Source of the DNA: Eulemur rufifrons
Lineage: Eukaryota > Chordata > Mammalia > Primates > Lemuridae
Reading direction: 5' to 3'
Assembly: GCF_041146395.1 (NCBI RefSeq)
Contig: NC_090984.1
Location: forward strand, 87,679,114 to 87,743,113
Length of the DNA stretch: 64,000 nt
Program-made: the position numbers and the translations under genes
The notes under the pieces: model-generated
Database searches by the model: none
Told to the model about the DNA's origin: nothing
Seen by the model: the letters and a program-made list of their open reading frames with translations, nothing else
Shown here: piece by piece, positions 12,455 to 24,499 of the stretch
Layout of the letters: every line of letters starts with the position of its first letter
Numbering within the stretch: position 1 is the first letter of the stretch

Positions 12455-12910
12455 GAGTCCTTATCACCTCTGACCAGTGAGTGATCTCCCTCCAAAGTTC
12501 CAGTCCCAAATATTGCAGCCTGGGTTCCATTGAAAGCATAGCCTGAGACAAAGTCTTGCATACAGGAAGCAGTGAAACCGGGAAGGCGAGAAAGCCAATA
12601 CAAGGTTGAATTTTCAAGGTGGCAATGCAATAAACAATCCTAAGGAATATTCTGAGGGGCCTCATAAAATGCATCTGAGAGCCAGCCACATGAGCAACAA
12701 AGGGTGGGAGCATTTATCTATCAGCTTCCATCCTCCTTGGTGAAGGCCCACCAGGTTAGCTCCCCTGCACCTCCAGGTTATACATGTGTGAGTGTCAAGT
12801 GAAGCCCACAGTAACCTACCCCATGGCAAACTAACAGAAGCCTGCACCAAACTGATTGCCACTTCAGTGGCTGGAATAAAAGATAGAATTTGGAGTGGTA
12901 AAACAGGTGT
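12455..12910. mobile_element. Possible ancient LTR fragment
   Basis: Low-divergence texture reminiscent of ERVL LTRs, with GCCTGAGACAAAGTCTTGCA and GGGTGGGAGCATTTATC. It sits directly beside the MER2 fragment, which may have split a single older element spanning about 11200-12910. No LTR ends identified. Confidence 0.3.
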
Positions 12911-13074
12911 TTGGTACACTCCCTCTGGGACGTCATTAAGTTCCAGTTTTCCTAGGATCATTCCAGTGTATGCCTGTTGTCCCAATATAATTATTAATAT
13001 TAATAATTAATCCCCTTTCACTCTCAATTTTATCCCAGTTTAGTTAGACCATAAGGATATAATCACTTAGTGTA

Positions 13075-13105
13075 TTCTCTCTCTCTCTTTTTCTCTCTCT
13101 TTCTT
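13075..13105 (+). repeat. Pyrimidine (CT)n-rich tract
   Basis: Imperfect CT repeats broken by T runs. Confidence 0.8.
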
Positions 13106-13667
13106 GCACACATACACACACAAACTTTGAGAAGCATGAACAAAATTCCCAATAGAATTGGTTTTTTCATGGTTGTTTTTCTTCTTCGTTGTTGTTTTTC
13201 CTACTTTTTTACTGCCCTCTGCAGGAATATCTCTGGATAGAATAGACTTTGTCTTCCTTGAGGCAAACAAAGAATGCACCCAAAGAAACCACCTTCTTTT
13301 AGGCAAAGGAACAGATCCTGTGCCACACAGATTTTATTTTAATATACTTAATTTAATGAAGCACTGCATTCCACAAGTACAGTCTGAACAATAATTCTCC
13401 TTTAGGATAGAAAAATTACATTAAGCAATGTGAGTACCATGAACTGTATATGGAAGCTTTGCGGATCTAGAAACCAACAGTATATAAACATCAGACATTT
13501 TCAACTTTTAAAATGTGGCCATTGTAATAGGACAGGCTCTCTCATGATGTTATATATGTAACATATCACCAGCATTCTTTTTGTTTTTATTTCAAACCAA
13601 ATAAAAGCGGTGTAACCTGCAAAATTATTTTAGATCACTGTGACAAGTCTGAATTAACTACAAAGTT

Positions 13668-13993
13668 CAGTCAGCCCTTCTTATCCGTGGGTTACACATC
13701 CATGGATTCAACCAACTTCGGATGGAAAATATTCAGAAAAAAATGGAGAATTGTGTCTGCACTGAGTAGACTTTATTCCTTGTCATTATTATATTGTCAG
13801 TATAACTATTTACACAGCATTTACATTGTATTAGGATTATAAATTATGGAGAGATGATTTAAAGTATGCAGGAGGATGTGCATAGGTTATATTAAGATAC
13901 CACATCATTTTATATAAGGGACTTGAGCATCTTGGATTTGGTATCAGTGAGGAGTTCTCGAACCCATCCCCCATGGATACCCAGAGACAACTG
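13668..13993 (+). mobile_element. MER2 (TcMar-Tigger MITE), near full length
   Basis: Starts CAGTCAGCCCTTCTTATCC and ends ATGGATACCCAGAGACAACTG, an inverted pair of Tigger-type termini. The body has ATTCAACCAACTTCGGATGG and the GAGATGATTTAAAGTATGC block. 326 bp, no coding capacity. The expected TA duplication is intact on the right only. Confidence 0.9.
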
Positions 13994-15170
13994 TAATTGC
14001 AAACTACTTCTTCAATGAATGACAGCAACTACAAACTTAATTCTGAATAACCTGACTGTCTGTTGCACCCTACCTACTGAAGCAGAGCGTTTACTTACAG
14101 GGCCACACGCAGGTATTCATTCACCAATTTCAGGATGTGACTCAGTAGGCAGTATTCTTCTCTGTAGCTCCTCAACCTGGAACCACTAGGGAGATGGATT
14201 ATCTGCCCAAAACCTAATGTTCAGTGTGAGCTAATATAATAAAAATTACCTACTTTTAAAATTGAATCAAAATCATGGCTAAAGGCCAATGGTATGTAGT
14301 TTCTACAAGATGGAAAAACAGTCAACAAATCATTTATTACAGGTCTTGTTTCATGTTTCTCTTGTCAAGGATAATTATTTCTTACAAGTGGGGTTTCTGC
14401 CATCAGTAGAGTCACTGGTAACCTAGAGTGCTTACCTCGTTGGATTTTGATACTCAGTTACGTGAGCTTCTCCATGTTAAGCATTGAACACAGCATTTGG
14501 CCCTCAGCAAGAGCTCAATAAGCCTTTGTGATTTTATTATTACTAAACAAAAGTAAATTTGAATTTCACGAAGATTTGTGAAATTCACATTTTATTTACT
14601 TAGCATAAAACTAGCCTATTCAACAATTTCCCATAACTAAACTTTAAAAAGATCTTTATCATTTATAATAGAAAATCATTAAGACCCTAATTCATTTATT
14701 TGCATTTTTTCCCAGCTGTCTTTCATTGACTTCTGACCTTAAACACGAACAGAAATGTGTCCTTAAGAGCATGGTCTTCCCGGTGAAGATCCAATCAGTT
14801 TGCCAAGTGCTGACTCCATCCTGCCTTAATCTAACAGCACTTTCTGAATAAGAACTTACCTCCACACCCAAAGACAATATTTTTAGAATAAAGTTCATTG
14901 TGCTTTCCCATGTGTTTAATTTAATGTCATATCCTACCATGTGCAAGAAATTGGAGCAGTGCGCACTAATGGAGATGCTTACAAAGGTCTTGGTCAAAAG
15001 TACCACAGGGTTTCATTAACTTTTTAAAAGATACTTATAATTTTTCTGAAAATACATGTAATTAAGACAATAAAACATTATTTAGTAAGACATGAATCCT
15101 ATTGAATCAGCTTTTACCGACTTTCATTTGCAGACCCTTCAGAGCTAAAATGGATGGGGAGAGGTTGGAT
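13994..15170. other. Intergenic stretch, nothing recognised
   Basis: No gene, RNA gene or confident repeat seen. Confidence 0.5.
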
Positions 15171-15188
15171 CAGAAGGGTCTAGTGGAG

Positions 15189-15529
15189 GCTGGGCGCGGT
15201 GGCTCACGCCTGTAATCCTAGCACTCTGGGAGGCCAAGGCGGGTGGATCGCTCAAGGTCAGGAGTTCGAGACCAGCCTGAGCAAGAGTGAGACCCCCGTC
15301 TCTACTAAAAAAAATAGAAAGAAAATTATCTGGCCAACTAAAAATATATATAGAAAAAAATTAGCCGGGCATGGCAGCGCATGCCTGTAGTCCCAGCTAC
15401 TCGGGAGGCTGAGGCAGGAGGATCGCTTAAGCCCAGGAGTTTGAGGTTGCTGTGAGCTAGGCTGACGCCATGGCACTCACTCTAGCCCAGGCAACAGAGT
15501 GAGACTCTGTCTCAAAAAAAAAAAAAAAA
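15189..15529 (+). mobile_element. Strepsirrhine-type Alu, full length
   Basis: Starts GCTGGGCGCGGTGGCTCACG and ends in a run of about 16 A. Flanked by a 16-bp target duplication with one mismatch: gaagggtctagtggag (15173-15188) and gaagagtctagtggag (15530-15545). The middle A-rich linker is enlarged with a CTGGCCAACTAAAAATATAT insert, and the right arm has GTGAGCTAGGCTGACGCC. These are the lemur-type diagnostic changes. Confidence 0.95.
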
Positions 15530-16204
15530 GAAGAGTCTAGTGGAGAAGATACAAGATACAAAGAAGGTATGAAAAGCTGTGATTCCTCTTTTTAACAATA
15601 ACACAGAGAAGGAAACAACGTACATAACAGTGAACATTTGCTCATTTGCCTTTAGCCAAGTGAAATCAAATGTAGAAAATATGTGTGCCCTATAATAATA
15701 AATGACACAAAAATACTATTAATATTTAGATTCAAGAGAATTGAACTAAGTCTTTAGTCAATTTAGGTCACTACAGTAAGTGTCCTTTTTCACAATATTT
15801 CTCACAATACTACATATTATTTACCCTATGGTTATTCAGTCTTACTGTCTAATTATATGGGCTTATAATCTTTGCCTTTGGGGCAAAGGCAAAAAGAGGA
15901 AAATGTTCTCTAGTCCCTCAGGGCACAAGAATATGACATTTGCCAATGGGTGTTACATTTATGGAGACTTCTTCCAACCACATTTTCATTTCTATCACAT
16001 GGAAGCATCTTGAGGTAACCGGGCAGTTGTGGATCATCAAATGCCAAATAAAGGTTGTTAATGAGGAAACAGCTTATTCATTCAAATACAACTTCGAGAT
16101 TTTCACAAGCTGTTTTCCTTTTCTTTCTTCCTTTTAAAACAACCAGGGGAAATTGTAGCTACAGGGAGGTAACAAAATAGTATGTAAATTATAGTCCTGA
16201 CTTT

Positions 16205-16370
16205 GTGTAAAAATGAAAGTGTGTATCTACAGCATATCATAAATAAATAGAAAAAAAAGATTAGGAAAATACAGACCAAAATGTTAACAATGGTTATCTC
16301 TGGGGGTGGGACTGAAGTGATGATTATTTCTTCTCATACTTTTCTGCTTTTCCTCAATTCTGCGTTGTTG
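16205..16370 (+). mobile_element. Old L1 3' UTR fragment (L1M-type)
   Basis: Contains ACCAAAATGTTAACAATGG then TTATCTCTGGGGGTGGGA and a TTTCTGCTTTTCC end, the common 3' UTR motif of old mammalian L1s. Confidence 0.65.
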
Positions 16371-16999
16371 ACACTGAGGCCTTCTAGAATCTGGCCTTGC
16401 GTTGATATGGCAACTGTGGAAAACTTGCTTTATTTTTCATATGCTAAGGAACATAAGCTACTTGATGACCGGCCATGACAACTGTCAAAAGGCCACAGAA
16501 ACCACACAGCACTGGGACACGAAGCCTGCATTTCTCATGATTCTCCAGGTCACACATGCAAATCCTGACATCATCCTCAGATGGACCAGCCTTTAGAGAG
16601 AAGCGTCTCGGATTTGTTTTCAAGAAAAACAGGATACTGAGCTTTTGTTCTCATCTCAAAGAATAAGAAACTCTCATATTAATCTTTACAAATCAAGACA
16701 GTTGATCAGATCCTAGAGAGAAACTCATATCTTGGGCTCAACCAAAGGAATGTAATCACTTAAAGGTATTAGGAGAGTTTTTCAAGATGTTTAAGTTTTA
16801 TTAAATTTAAAATTACTTCTTTGGCATCTACTATTAAAGTCAGAGAATGACCATACACTTACACACACTTTGTAGAAAGTTAAATCTGCCTGTAAGTCTT
16901 CGGCAGACTTGAAGGTCATTTTTCTCAGGCCTGGGTATGCTGGGCTAACACAGGGTCAGTCCTTCTGGAAGGCAGGTCACTGGACTCCAGGATCTCTGT

Positions 17000-17765
17000 A
17001 GGGCCTCAGAAGTCCCATGACCCTGGTCAACTTTAACCATTGTCTTTCCTCTCCTCTCTATACCTAACCGATCCCCAAGTCCTACTGCTTACCCCTCCTG
17101 AATACCTCCAGAACACATTCTCCCCTTCCACATTCATGCCTGAAACCTTGGTCCAGGCCACAGTCATCTCTCACCTGCATTGTTGCACAGGCCTTGACCT
17201 TGACTGGTATCCCCCACTCCAGACTTTAACCTTCCCAATCCAGTCTTTCTACGAACTCAGGTCTGATCACATCACTTTTTGGCATATATTTGCATGACTT
17301 CTAATTGCCCTCAAAATAAAGCCCTAATTCCTAAAGACCCTTCAGAATCAGATTTCACATGGCATGCTCCCCCCAACCCCAACCCCCAGGCCCCCGGCAC
17401 GCCCAGCATGCCAGCCATGCTAGCTACGTGATCTCACACCCCTGGCTTTTGCACACGTGGCTCCCCTGCCTAGGACACACATCATGTTCTCCCCTTTACC
17501 TGAATAACCCCTACTCATTCTTCTGGCCTCAGGTTTGGTGTTACCCGCTCTGGAGCAATGTCCCCAATCTTCTTGGCAGGGCTAGATGCTCCTGTTCTAG
17601 ACCCCACAGTATCCCTGAGATGAAATTGTCCACTCCCTCTCTCCCCTGCTAGTCCATAAGTTCTTTCTGGTCATGGACTATGTCATGCTCCCCTTGCTCC
17701 CCCGACACTTAACACACTGCCCAGCACATAAAAGGCATTCAGTAAATACTGATTCAGTAAGAAGC
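17000..17765 (+). mobile_element. LINE-2, 3' portion
   Basis: Shows the L2 order of motifs: GGCCACAGTCATCTCTCACC, TCTGATCACATCACTT, CCCTCAAAATAAAGCCCTAA, GGCTTTTGCACACGTGGC, GTCCATAAGTTCTTTCTGG and the closing CTGCCCAGCACATAAAAGGC plus ATTCAGTAAATACTGA. It retains traces of the ORF2 C-terminus but no open frame. Confidence 0.75.
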
Positions 17766-20425
17766 AATAATATCAAGTGCTCTCGGCTTACCAAAGATCT
17801 CTACCCATCCTCATCCCCCCGACCCAGACCTTTTGGGATTTAAATGGTTCAATTACAAAACCATTTCAGATTTTTCTTTTCCTTTATCTCTTACATAAAG
17901 AAGGAAATAAGGAAAATGATCAGGAGGTTGGAGGTTTTGTGTCGAAATTCCTTTTTGAAAGACTGTACTTATACTTTCCTAGGGCTATATTTTATTCTAC
18001 CTGGTCATGAAGTCTGAAGTACACAAATGCTGCAGCTGTGTCACAAGATATAAAATTGGAGAAACGTTTCAGATGTATTGGTCCCTTCCTTTAGTTCACT
18101 GCTAACTAGGAAGAAAATATTGAAATGGACATGAACTGGCTAATAAAAACCTCAGTTTTCTGAACTGATACCATGTTTATTCTTTTAAGACTAGAGCAGA
18201 TGATCTCCCCAACTTACAGGTAATAAAATAATCAAAGTGGGCACCCACTTTGCCTGCCATTTTTCTTACACTCTGTTTCTGTACCTGCAAACGCTGAGAA
18301 GAAAGAGAAGAGGGTTCCCCCCGCCCCCGACAGATAGTTCCTGTTTCTAATCCTTCTCAATTTCTCCATCCTTATCCCACAAAAGGTTACACCTCTCAGT
18401 AACATCAGTCTTGAACTTCAGATTCGAGACTGCAGTCTTAGGATAAGAATTTATGCTCTTTGTTACAAATTATTAATGGCTATCACTGCATTACTGCTCT
18501 TGCTGCTTTGTAAGAAGAGAAAGTATTAATAGAATCCTTGCTTTACTAGGTGGAATATTTAATAGTTTTTTTACCCCAATACTTTTTGTGCTTTTATGCA
18601 AACTAAAACATGGGAGCAGATGATTTGTTTCTTTGTGCTTTTGCTATTTCCTGAGAGAAATTCTTTCCAACTTTTCCTTCCTTCTTTCCTTTCTTTCTTT
18701 CTCTCTTTTCCTTCCTTCTTTCCTTTCTTTCCCTCTTTATCCTATCTGCACAGAATAGCAATTTGGGTTAATCAATAGGGAGTTAGATATACCTATTGCC
18801 TCAAATAGGATACTCCCAATGCATTTATATAACAGCACCTTGCAAAATAAATGCTTATTTTTCTGCATGTAGAAATTAAGCAACAAGATTATGTTTCCAG
18901 CTATGTTAAGTGCCAAAGTCTATAATTATCAAAGAAACATAATTGGATGTCTCTCTTCATCGGTCCTCAGCTTACCAGTTTAATAGCTACCCCCAAAAGG
19001 AGTGTGTGTCTTACAGGGGGTGCTAAATGTGCAAATATGGCACTTTTATTAAGTCAGTACTACTATTTTGCTTTCAAATTATTTCCTACTCCTCAAAGTT
19101 TATATTCAGTCACCTGAAGTCTGTATAATTAAAGAAGATATTTACTGAACTTAAGTGCATTTAAAGTAATGAAGCACCTTTCATCTCCTCATCCATTTTG
19201 GACTTCAATTCCCTCCCAAGAACATTTATTCTACCTAATGTAGGATAATTTTCTTTGATGGAGAGGATGGAGGCAAAATAGATTCCTGTGGCTTTATGGT
19301 TCCTTCTCTTGCTAATGATCTACCTCATTTGCATTCTTCTCCTTGATTTTCGTTATCATTTTTCCAAGCATCAGTCCATTCAGAACTTTGGCTTCCTCTA
19401 GCACTTGTGCCATGTTTATATCTGCCTTGTATCATGATTTTCCTTCCATCTTCTTCTACCATATTTCCGTCCTTGGAACCATACCTTCCATACCCTAAAA
19501 AGAAGATATTTTTTTTTTCCAGTTGTCATCCTGCCTCTTCAGATTTCTCTGTGGTCATAACAAAGCCTGTCTTGCCAAAAGGCCACATAGCTATAACCTT
19601 GTGACAAATAATATATCTTGTCTCCAAATGCTGTTTTCTGGCAGCTGGAAAGAACATTGATTATTCATATCTACAGAAATCACAATGCTTGCAGATGATT
19701 TGATTCTTCCCTTCCCAGCTGCAGCTCTAGTCCAAGTCCAGTGTTTCTTCTGGACTTCCACAGGAGGAAGCCAGCTGGAGGCACAGAGCGGGAGGCACTG
19801 GGCATTCAGAATGCTCCACACTGCCCTGTGTCATTTTTCTGATATCTCCAGTTTTGATTTTTAACTCTTAGCCTCTGGGGGAAAAAATAATAAAATGAAG
19901 AACTAGCTTTAATGGACTGTGCTAAAATTACTTTAAATGTGTTCTAAAACTTGGCTTTAAAAATTTCTCCACAACAGTTTTGACCTATGTCAAGAGACAC
20001 AGGTACGTTAAGAAAGTGTTTCTGGAAAACTACATTTGAGGCAGTTTATGAGCTGAAGCCAAGGCTGAGGCATTGCTAAGGGAATCTGTTGCCCTGGGAT
20101 ACTAATTAACTCCATATATTGCATATAAATTAAGCCAGCAGCTACTGAAAGCAGCAGCTTATGGGAAAGAAAAAAACTAAAGAAGTTTAAAAGAAAGGTA
20201 CTGTCTTCTGATTAGAGAAAATGACAAAGACATCAGGGCCATGGGAGGAGCGCTTTTCTCTCCATCTCAGCCTTCTTTTTTTTTTTTTTTTTCCTAGTAG
20301 CTTCTGTTCTTTTCTCTTTCCTTTCGTTTGCCTTTCTCCTTTCTCCATGGCAGGTGTGATTTACTGGATAGCATGACCACAGAAAGGGTCTCTTCCCACG
20401 GGGGTCTGCTCTCTTTGTCTCTTTT
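17766..20425. other. Intergenic stretch, mostly unrecognised
   Basis: AT-rich sequence with a pyrimidine microsatellite at 18660-18740. No gene or confident interspersed repeat identified otherwise. Confidence 0.5.
18660..18740 (+). repeat. (TTCC)n/(TTTC)n pyrimidine microsatellite
   Basis: A long polypyrimidine tract of interspersed TTCC and TTTC units. The purine strand could form triplex structure. Confidence 0.88.
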
Positions 20426-20429
20426 TTTA

Positions 20430-21150
20430 TTAGTAAGAACACTAACATGAAATCTACTCTCTTAACAAATGTTTAAGTGAACAATACAGTATAGTTAACT
20501 ATAGGTGCTGTGTTGTACAGCAGCTCTCCAGAACTTACTCATCTTGCATAAGTGAAACGTAATTGACCAACATCTCCCCACTTTTCCCTCCTCCCAGCCG
20601 CTGGCAATCACCATTCTACCTCTGTTTCTATGAGCAGGACTATTTCAGATACTTCATATAAGTAGAATCATGAGTATTTGTCCTTCTGCGACTGGCTCGG
20701 TTCACTTAGCAAAATGTCCTCCAAGTTTATCCATATTGTCACAATGACAGGATTCCCTTCCTCTTAAAGGCTGAATAATATTCTACTGTATGTACATACC
20801 ATACTTTCTTTATTCATCTTTTGGTAGGCTTTGAATATTTCTATATCTTGGCTATTGTGAATAATGCTGCAATGAATATGGGAGTATGGCGATCTCTTCG
20901 AGATCCTGATTGCAATTTTTTTTAATATATGCCCAAAAGTGGGATTGTTGGATCATATAGTAGCTCCATTTTTAATTTTTTTGAGTAACCTCCATACCGT
21001 TTTCCATTTTTCATTCCCACAACAGACTGTACAAGGGTTCCAATTTCTCCACATCTTCACCGACACTTGTTATCTTTTGTTTGATTTGATAATAGCCATC
21101 CTCATAGGTGTAAGGTGATGTCTCACTGTGGTTTTAATTTGCCTTGTCTC
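20430..21150 (-). mobile_element. L1 fragment (ORF2 end/3' UTR region)
   Basis: Read on the plus strand it has the familiar reverse-complement L1 series: CTGGCAATCACCATTCTACC, AAGTTTATCCATATTGTCAC, GGCTGAATAATATTCTACTG, GGCTATTGTGAATAATGCTG and GTGGGATTGTTGGATCATAT. These are the usual 3' sequences of mid-age mammalian L1s. Confidence 0.9.
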
Positions 21151-21189
21151 TTTAATAAGGAAGCTGTTCACTAGATAGATGCTCCCCTA

Positions 21190-21345
21190 GCTGTGTTCTC
21201 AAACTTGCCAGGGCATGAGAACCCCAAGCTCCCTCCCTAGAGATTCAGATCCAGTAGGTCTGGACCAAGGGCTTGGAATCCGTATGTTTAACCAGTGTCC
21301 CAGGAGATTCTTATGAGCTGGTGAGTTTGGGAAACACTGCCTCTC
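21190..21345 (+). mobile_element. hAT-Charlie MITE (MER5/MER20-like)
   Basis: TGTTCTCAAACTTGCC, then AGATTCAGATCCAGTAGGTC and AGGAGATTCTTATGAGCTGG, with an end reading GGGAAACACTG. Confidence 0.7.
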
Positions 21346-22700
21346 CCTCTGAGAGTCCTGTCCCTGCAATGGGACGCCAGCAGTTGTGGCTGAGTAAATC
21401 TGGTCCAGTGGGGAAGGTGTTCACGACTGAAGCTGCAGTAACCAGCCCTCCTTTCCAGCCAGTCTTATTTGTTCCTCTGTGAAATGTTTCAAGCTTAGTT
21501 ATTAGAATCAAGAGTTGACTTTCTATTTTTAATGCGCCAGTATTATAGGTAAACCCACCCGTGCCTGACTATTACTGTTCACGTGGACTACAGTGTAACC
21601 GTTGGCCAGCACTTCCATCTGGTGGCAGCACTCTTAATCCGAGTCCCAGGTTTTATTTGGAACATGACAAGCTTTTCTGATCCTCTTAATAATCTAAACC
21701 AACCACTGGAAATCATCATTCCACAGCCACAAGCAACAAGGAAAATGACCAAAATAAACATACCAGTTGTGCCATCCACTGACCTTCCACTCAATCTAGA
21801 CATTTAAATGGCTTTGTATAGAAACCTACTGTGATCTAAGTAACATCTTTTCCTTTAAACAGTCACATGTCCCAAAAAAGGCTGCAGAGACATTTCTGCT
21901 TAAGCCTAAATTCATATATTATACATTTCATCCCCACAACCCTCTGGAAAATGAAAATGTAGGTCTGTTATTTGTGAATTTATTATACTATAGTTTGAAG
22001 ATTCAACCTATTAGCCAAGTCTGGTTAAGACTACAGATTTAGTAGCCTGAGGCATTAGTGGCCATTAATATCACTCATGTGTTGCTGAATTAAGCAGCCT
22101 ATTGTGTATTCTCTATAAACAGAGTGTCAAAAATACAAAGACTGTAATACTACACCGTGCTCACTTACTCCTAACACTTCCAGAAAGGAGCTGCTCTTAG
22201 AAAAGGAAAACGTCCTTATGCAATATCAGGATGTTTCTACTCATGAAATTACAAACTACTTATGAATGTCATGGATCTGAATTCTATTTTAAAGTCTGAT
22301 CTTGAGCTTATTTGACAATTTTTAACTTCTATTTGCCTGTTGAGAGATGTTTATTTCTCTTGATCAATTTCACACATTTGCTTATATCTCCTGGCAAAAA
22401 GAATTAAAATTATTTGATGAAAACATTCTTGAGAGCCAACCATCATTCAAGAATGGATTCTGGGAAGGTTTCTCTATTAGTTCCCCAGAGATGAGACCTC
22501 AGTTTATGTGATTGTAAAGGAAACAACTGAGATGGGGAGGGGAAGAACTTGTGTGAGTAAAAGAGAAATTAGAAAGGCATCATTCATTTAACAAAGACAG
22601 AAACTCATATCAAATGTTCCTTGACCAAGAAGCTATTTCTTTAGAACCTTTGTTTTAAAGAATCACTCTGAAATGTCACTACTTCCTCCAAAGTGTATGA
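21346..22700. other. Intergenic stretch, nothing recognised
   Basis: Overlapping short frames near 21583-21807 on both strands have no recognisable product. No confident repeat seen. Confidence 0.5.
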
Positions 22701-22704
22701 AAAG

Positions 22705-22925
22705 GACACTGAATTTAAGATAGGGATACATGGTTTTGAGTCCAAGTAGATTCTCATGCTAATTCTCCCTGGGTATAACTTTGGATAATTATTTCACGTC
22801 TTTGCTTCAGTTCCATCTTCAGTCAAATGGGAGAATAGAAACATGTCTCACCTCCCACAGTAGCTATGAAGACTAACTGTGCAACTTGCCTTTAACATAG
22901 TAGAATAGGCTCTAACAAATGCAAT
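22705..22925 (+). mobile_element. MIR SINE
   Basis: Forward MIR, near full length but diverged: GGTTTTGAGTCCAAG, ATAACTTTGGATAATTATTTC, CAGTTCCATCTTCAGTCAAATGG, then CATAGTAGAATAGGCTC. Confidence 0.7.
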
Positions 22926-23499
22926 ACAAGTGATTGTATTATTAGTAATCTTTATGCTTTCATGGAAATGAGTCAAATCTCTACCCCAAAACTCAACTAA
23001 CTGCAAGTCCCAAGTGCCCAGATTCACGTAGGGCATTTAAATATCCTACTAGGTACAGGGCAGGGAATTACATTCCAAAGGAAATGAAAAATGATTGAAA
23101 ATAGCCCAACATCCCAACAATGAGATACCTGAGAGAAGCTAGTTTTCCACAGGCTCTGTTGTGCATGAGAGCTCTAGCCACTAGCCCTCTTCTACCACAG
23201 AATGTCTATTTTCCTACCAAAGCCAAATAAGGGCCAATGATGGCTTACTCTTTCCATGGCTGGGACCACAGCCATGGAAAATCAATGCTCTGAATTAGTC
23301 ACAGCAGTGGCCAGGCAAGCACAGAACCAAATGGCAGAGATAAATGCTCTCGGAGCTCACCTACTCTCATTTTCTTCTTGATTTCTTCTTTGCAAAGTCA
23401 AATAGTATACAAAAAGAATATCTCTTAAGGATAAACATGTAAGACTCTGTTGATAGGCCTGTTGGACTCAACCACACTCTTCAAGAAAGCAAGCATATA

Positions 23500-24188
23500 T
23501 TAAGATTAAAAGTCAATTTAATGTATTATTTCTAGCACATTTTTTCCTTGCCAAAAATAAAAATAAAACACAAGGTGAAAAATAACAAAACTAGGAGACT
23601 GAAGTACATAATGCAAGATCTACATACAAATCTACATATAATCCTAACACACTGAAAGATCTTCTTGATGACAAAGATTTCATTCTGAGTTGCTATTAGT
23701 TTTAATGCAAATGCAGTATCTACCATTACCAACAAGCCTATGGGTTCAAGTAAGTAGAGTGCAATCATGAGAAGTTATTCTTTGTTAAGATTTCTATTTC
23801 AAAGTCAAGCATGACTTGGCAGCAACAATCATTACCCTTAATGTAGATAATACAAACCAAGGAAAAGACACTGCAGAAAAATCCAAAATGTTTACTCTAC
23901 CTAACCTAACAACTCCTACTGAACAACATATATGCTGCACATTTATGAGTTGTAGCCCACAGTTGTGGAAAATTCACTACAGAATAAAACCAAACACTGC
24001 ATGTTACATTTAGTATACAGCATGACTTTTCTGCTCAGTACAAGAAAAATCTACTACCCACCAGATACTAGGACTGATGGCCTGATAGCAGCAGTGTGTC
24101 AGGATGTTGTTCTTTTTTGTTTTTTTGCCCCAAAAGAAAAAATAAAGTAATAGCATTGTTGAATATCCCAATTAAACCTCCATCCAAT
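23500..24188 (-). other. ARMH4: ARMH4 3' UTR (proximal part; end uncertain)
   Basis: The sequence directly after the ARMH4 stop on the minus strand must be 3' UTR. It has no recognisable repeat and no long reading frame. No AATAAA on the minus strand was noticed between the stop and position 23500. The first plausible poly(A) hexamer is an ATTAAA at 23517-23522, so the left limit given here is a guess and a longer UTR is possible. Confidence 0.45.
23517..23522 (-). promoter_or_regulatory. Candidate ARMH4 polyadenylation hexamer ATTAAA
   Basis: The minus-strand hexamer ATTAAA lies about 670 nt past the stop codon. Further along the minus strand a T-rich then GT-rich stretch (GAGTGTGGTTG near 23470-23480) would suit a downstream element. 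The call is positional only; other weaker variants (AGTAAA, CATAAA) lie closer to the stop. Confidence 0.3.
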
Positions 24189-24257
24189 TCAAAATTCATC
24201 TTCAGAGCTGTCGGCTAAGAGCATTACTCGATCTTGCATGCTGTTGAATTCTCTCTG
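24189..24257 (-). CDS. ARMH4: ARMH4 terminal coding exon (cytoplasmic tail, stop codon)
   Basis: The last 22 codons and a TGA stop (24189-24191) of armadillo-like helical domain containing 4 (C14orf37), a single-pass type I membrane protein. On the minus strand an acceptor AG (24258-24259) after a pyrimidine run opens a frame reading QREFNSMQDRV..., ending in an acidic SSEDEF terminus. I recognise this as the conserved ARMH4 C-terminus. The tail has a D-x-x-x-L-L motif (DRVMLL, 24216-24233) followed by serines next to acidic residues. The exon joins in phase 0 to the transmembrane exon at 24500-24634 across a short 242-bp intron. From literature memory, ARMH4 is linked to damping of IL6ST/STAT3 and mTORC2 signalling; nothing in this window tests that. 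The 3' UTR continues towards lower coordinates. Confidence 0.93.
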   Translation of the reverse strand, partial: QREFNSMQDRVMLLADSSEDEF

Positions 24258-24499
24258 CTAGAGAAAGAAAACAGAAAAGCATTAAACTCTTTCTGCAGCA
24301 GAGCAAAGCTGAGAAACAGGCCCACTTTAAAGATATACTAACAAATGAAGCCTAAGCAGCAGCTGCTACGGCTAATCCAAACCACTGGGCATGTCAATAC
24401 TGTTCATGCATCATTAAGCCCCGTGTACTTTATTAAGCAAATTAGGTTAGCAAAGAATGTTCTGAAACTGATTAGGTTTTGCTATTGTTGGTTCCATAC
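24258..24499 (-). other. ARMH4: ARMH4 last intron (242 bp)
   Basis: Short GT-AG intron between the transmembrane exon and the terminal exon. No repeat is inserted in it. It is short compared with the next upstream intron (5.4 kb) and the one beyond (over 33 kb). Confidence 0.88.

Noticed and set aside
14434..14470. A donor-like CTTACC (minus-strand GGTAAG) as a further ARMH4 exon
   Set aside because: It lies beyond the stop codon side of the gene and the adjoining sequence has no matching acceptor or family similarity.
15199..15476. Open frames on both strands
   Set aside because: They are translations of the full-length Alu at 15189-15529.
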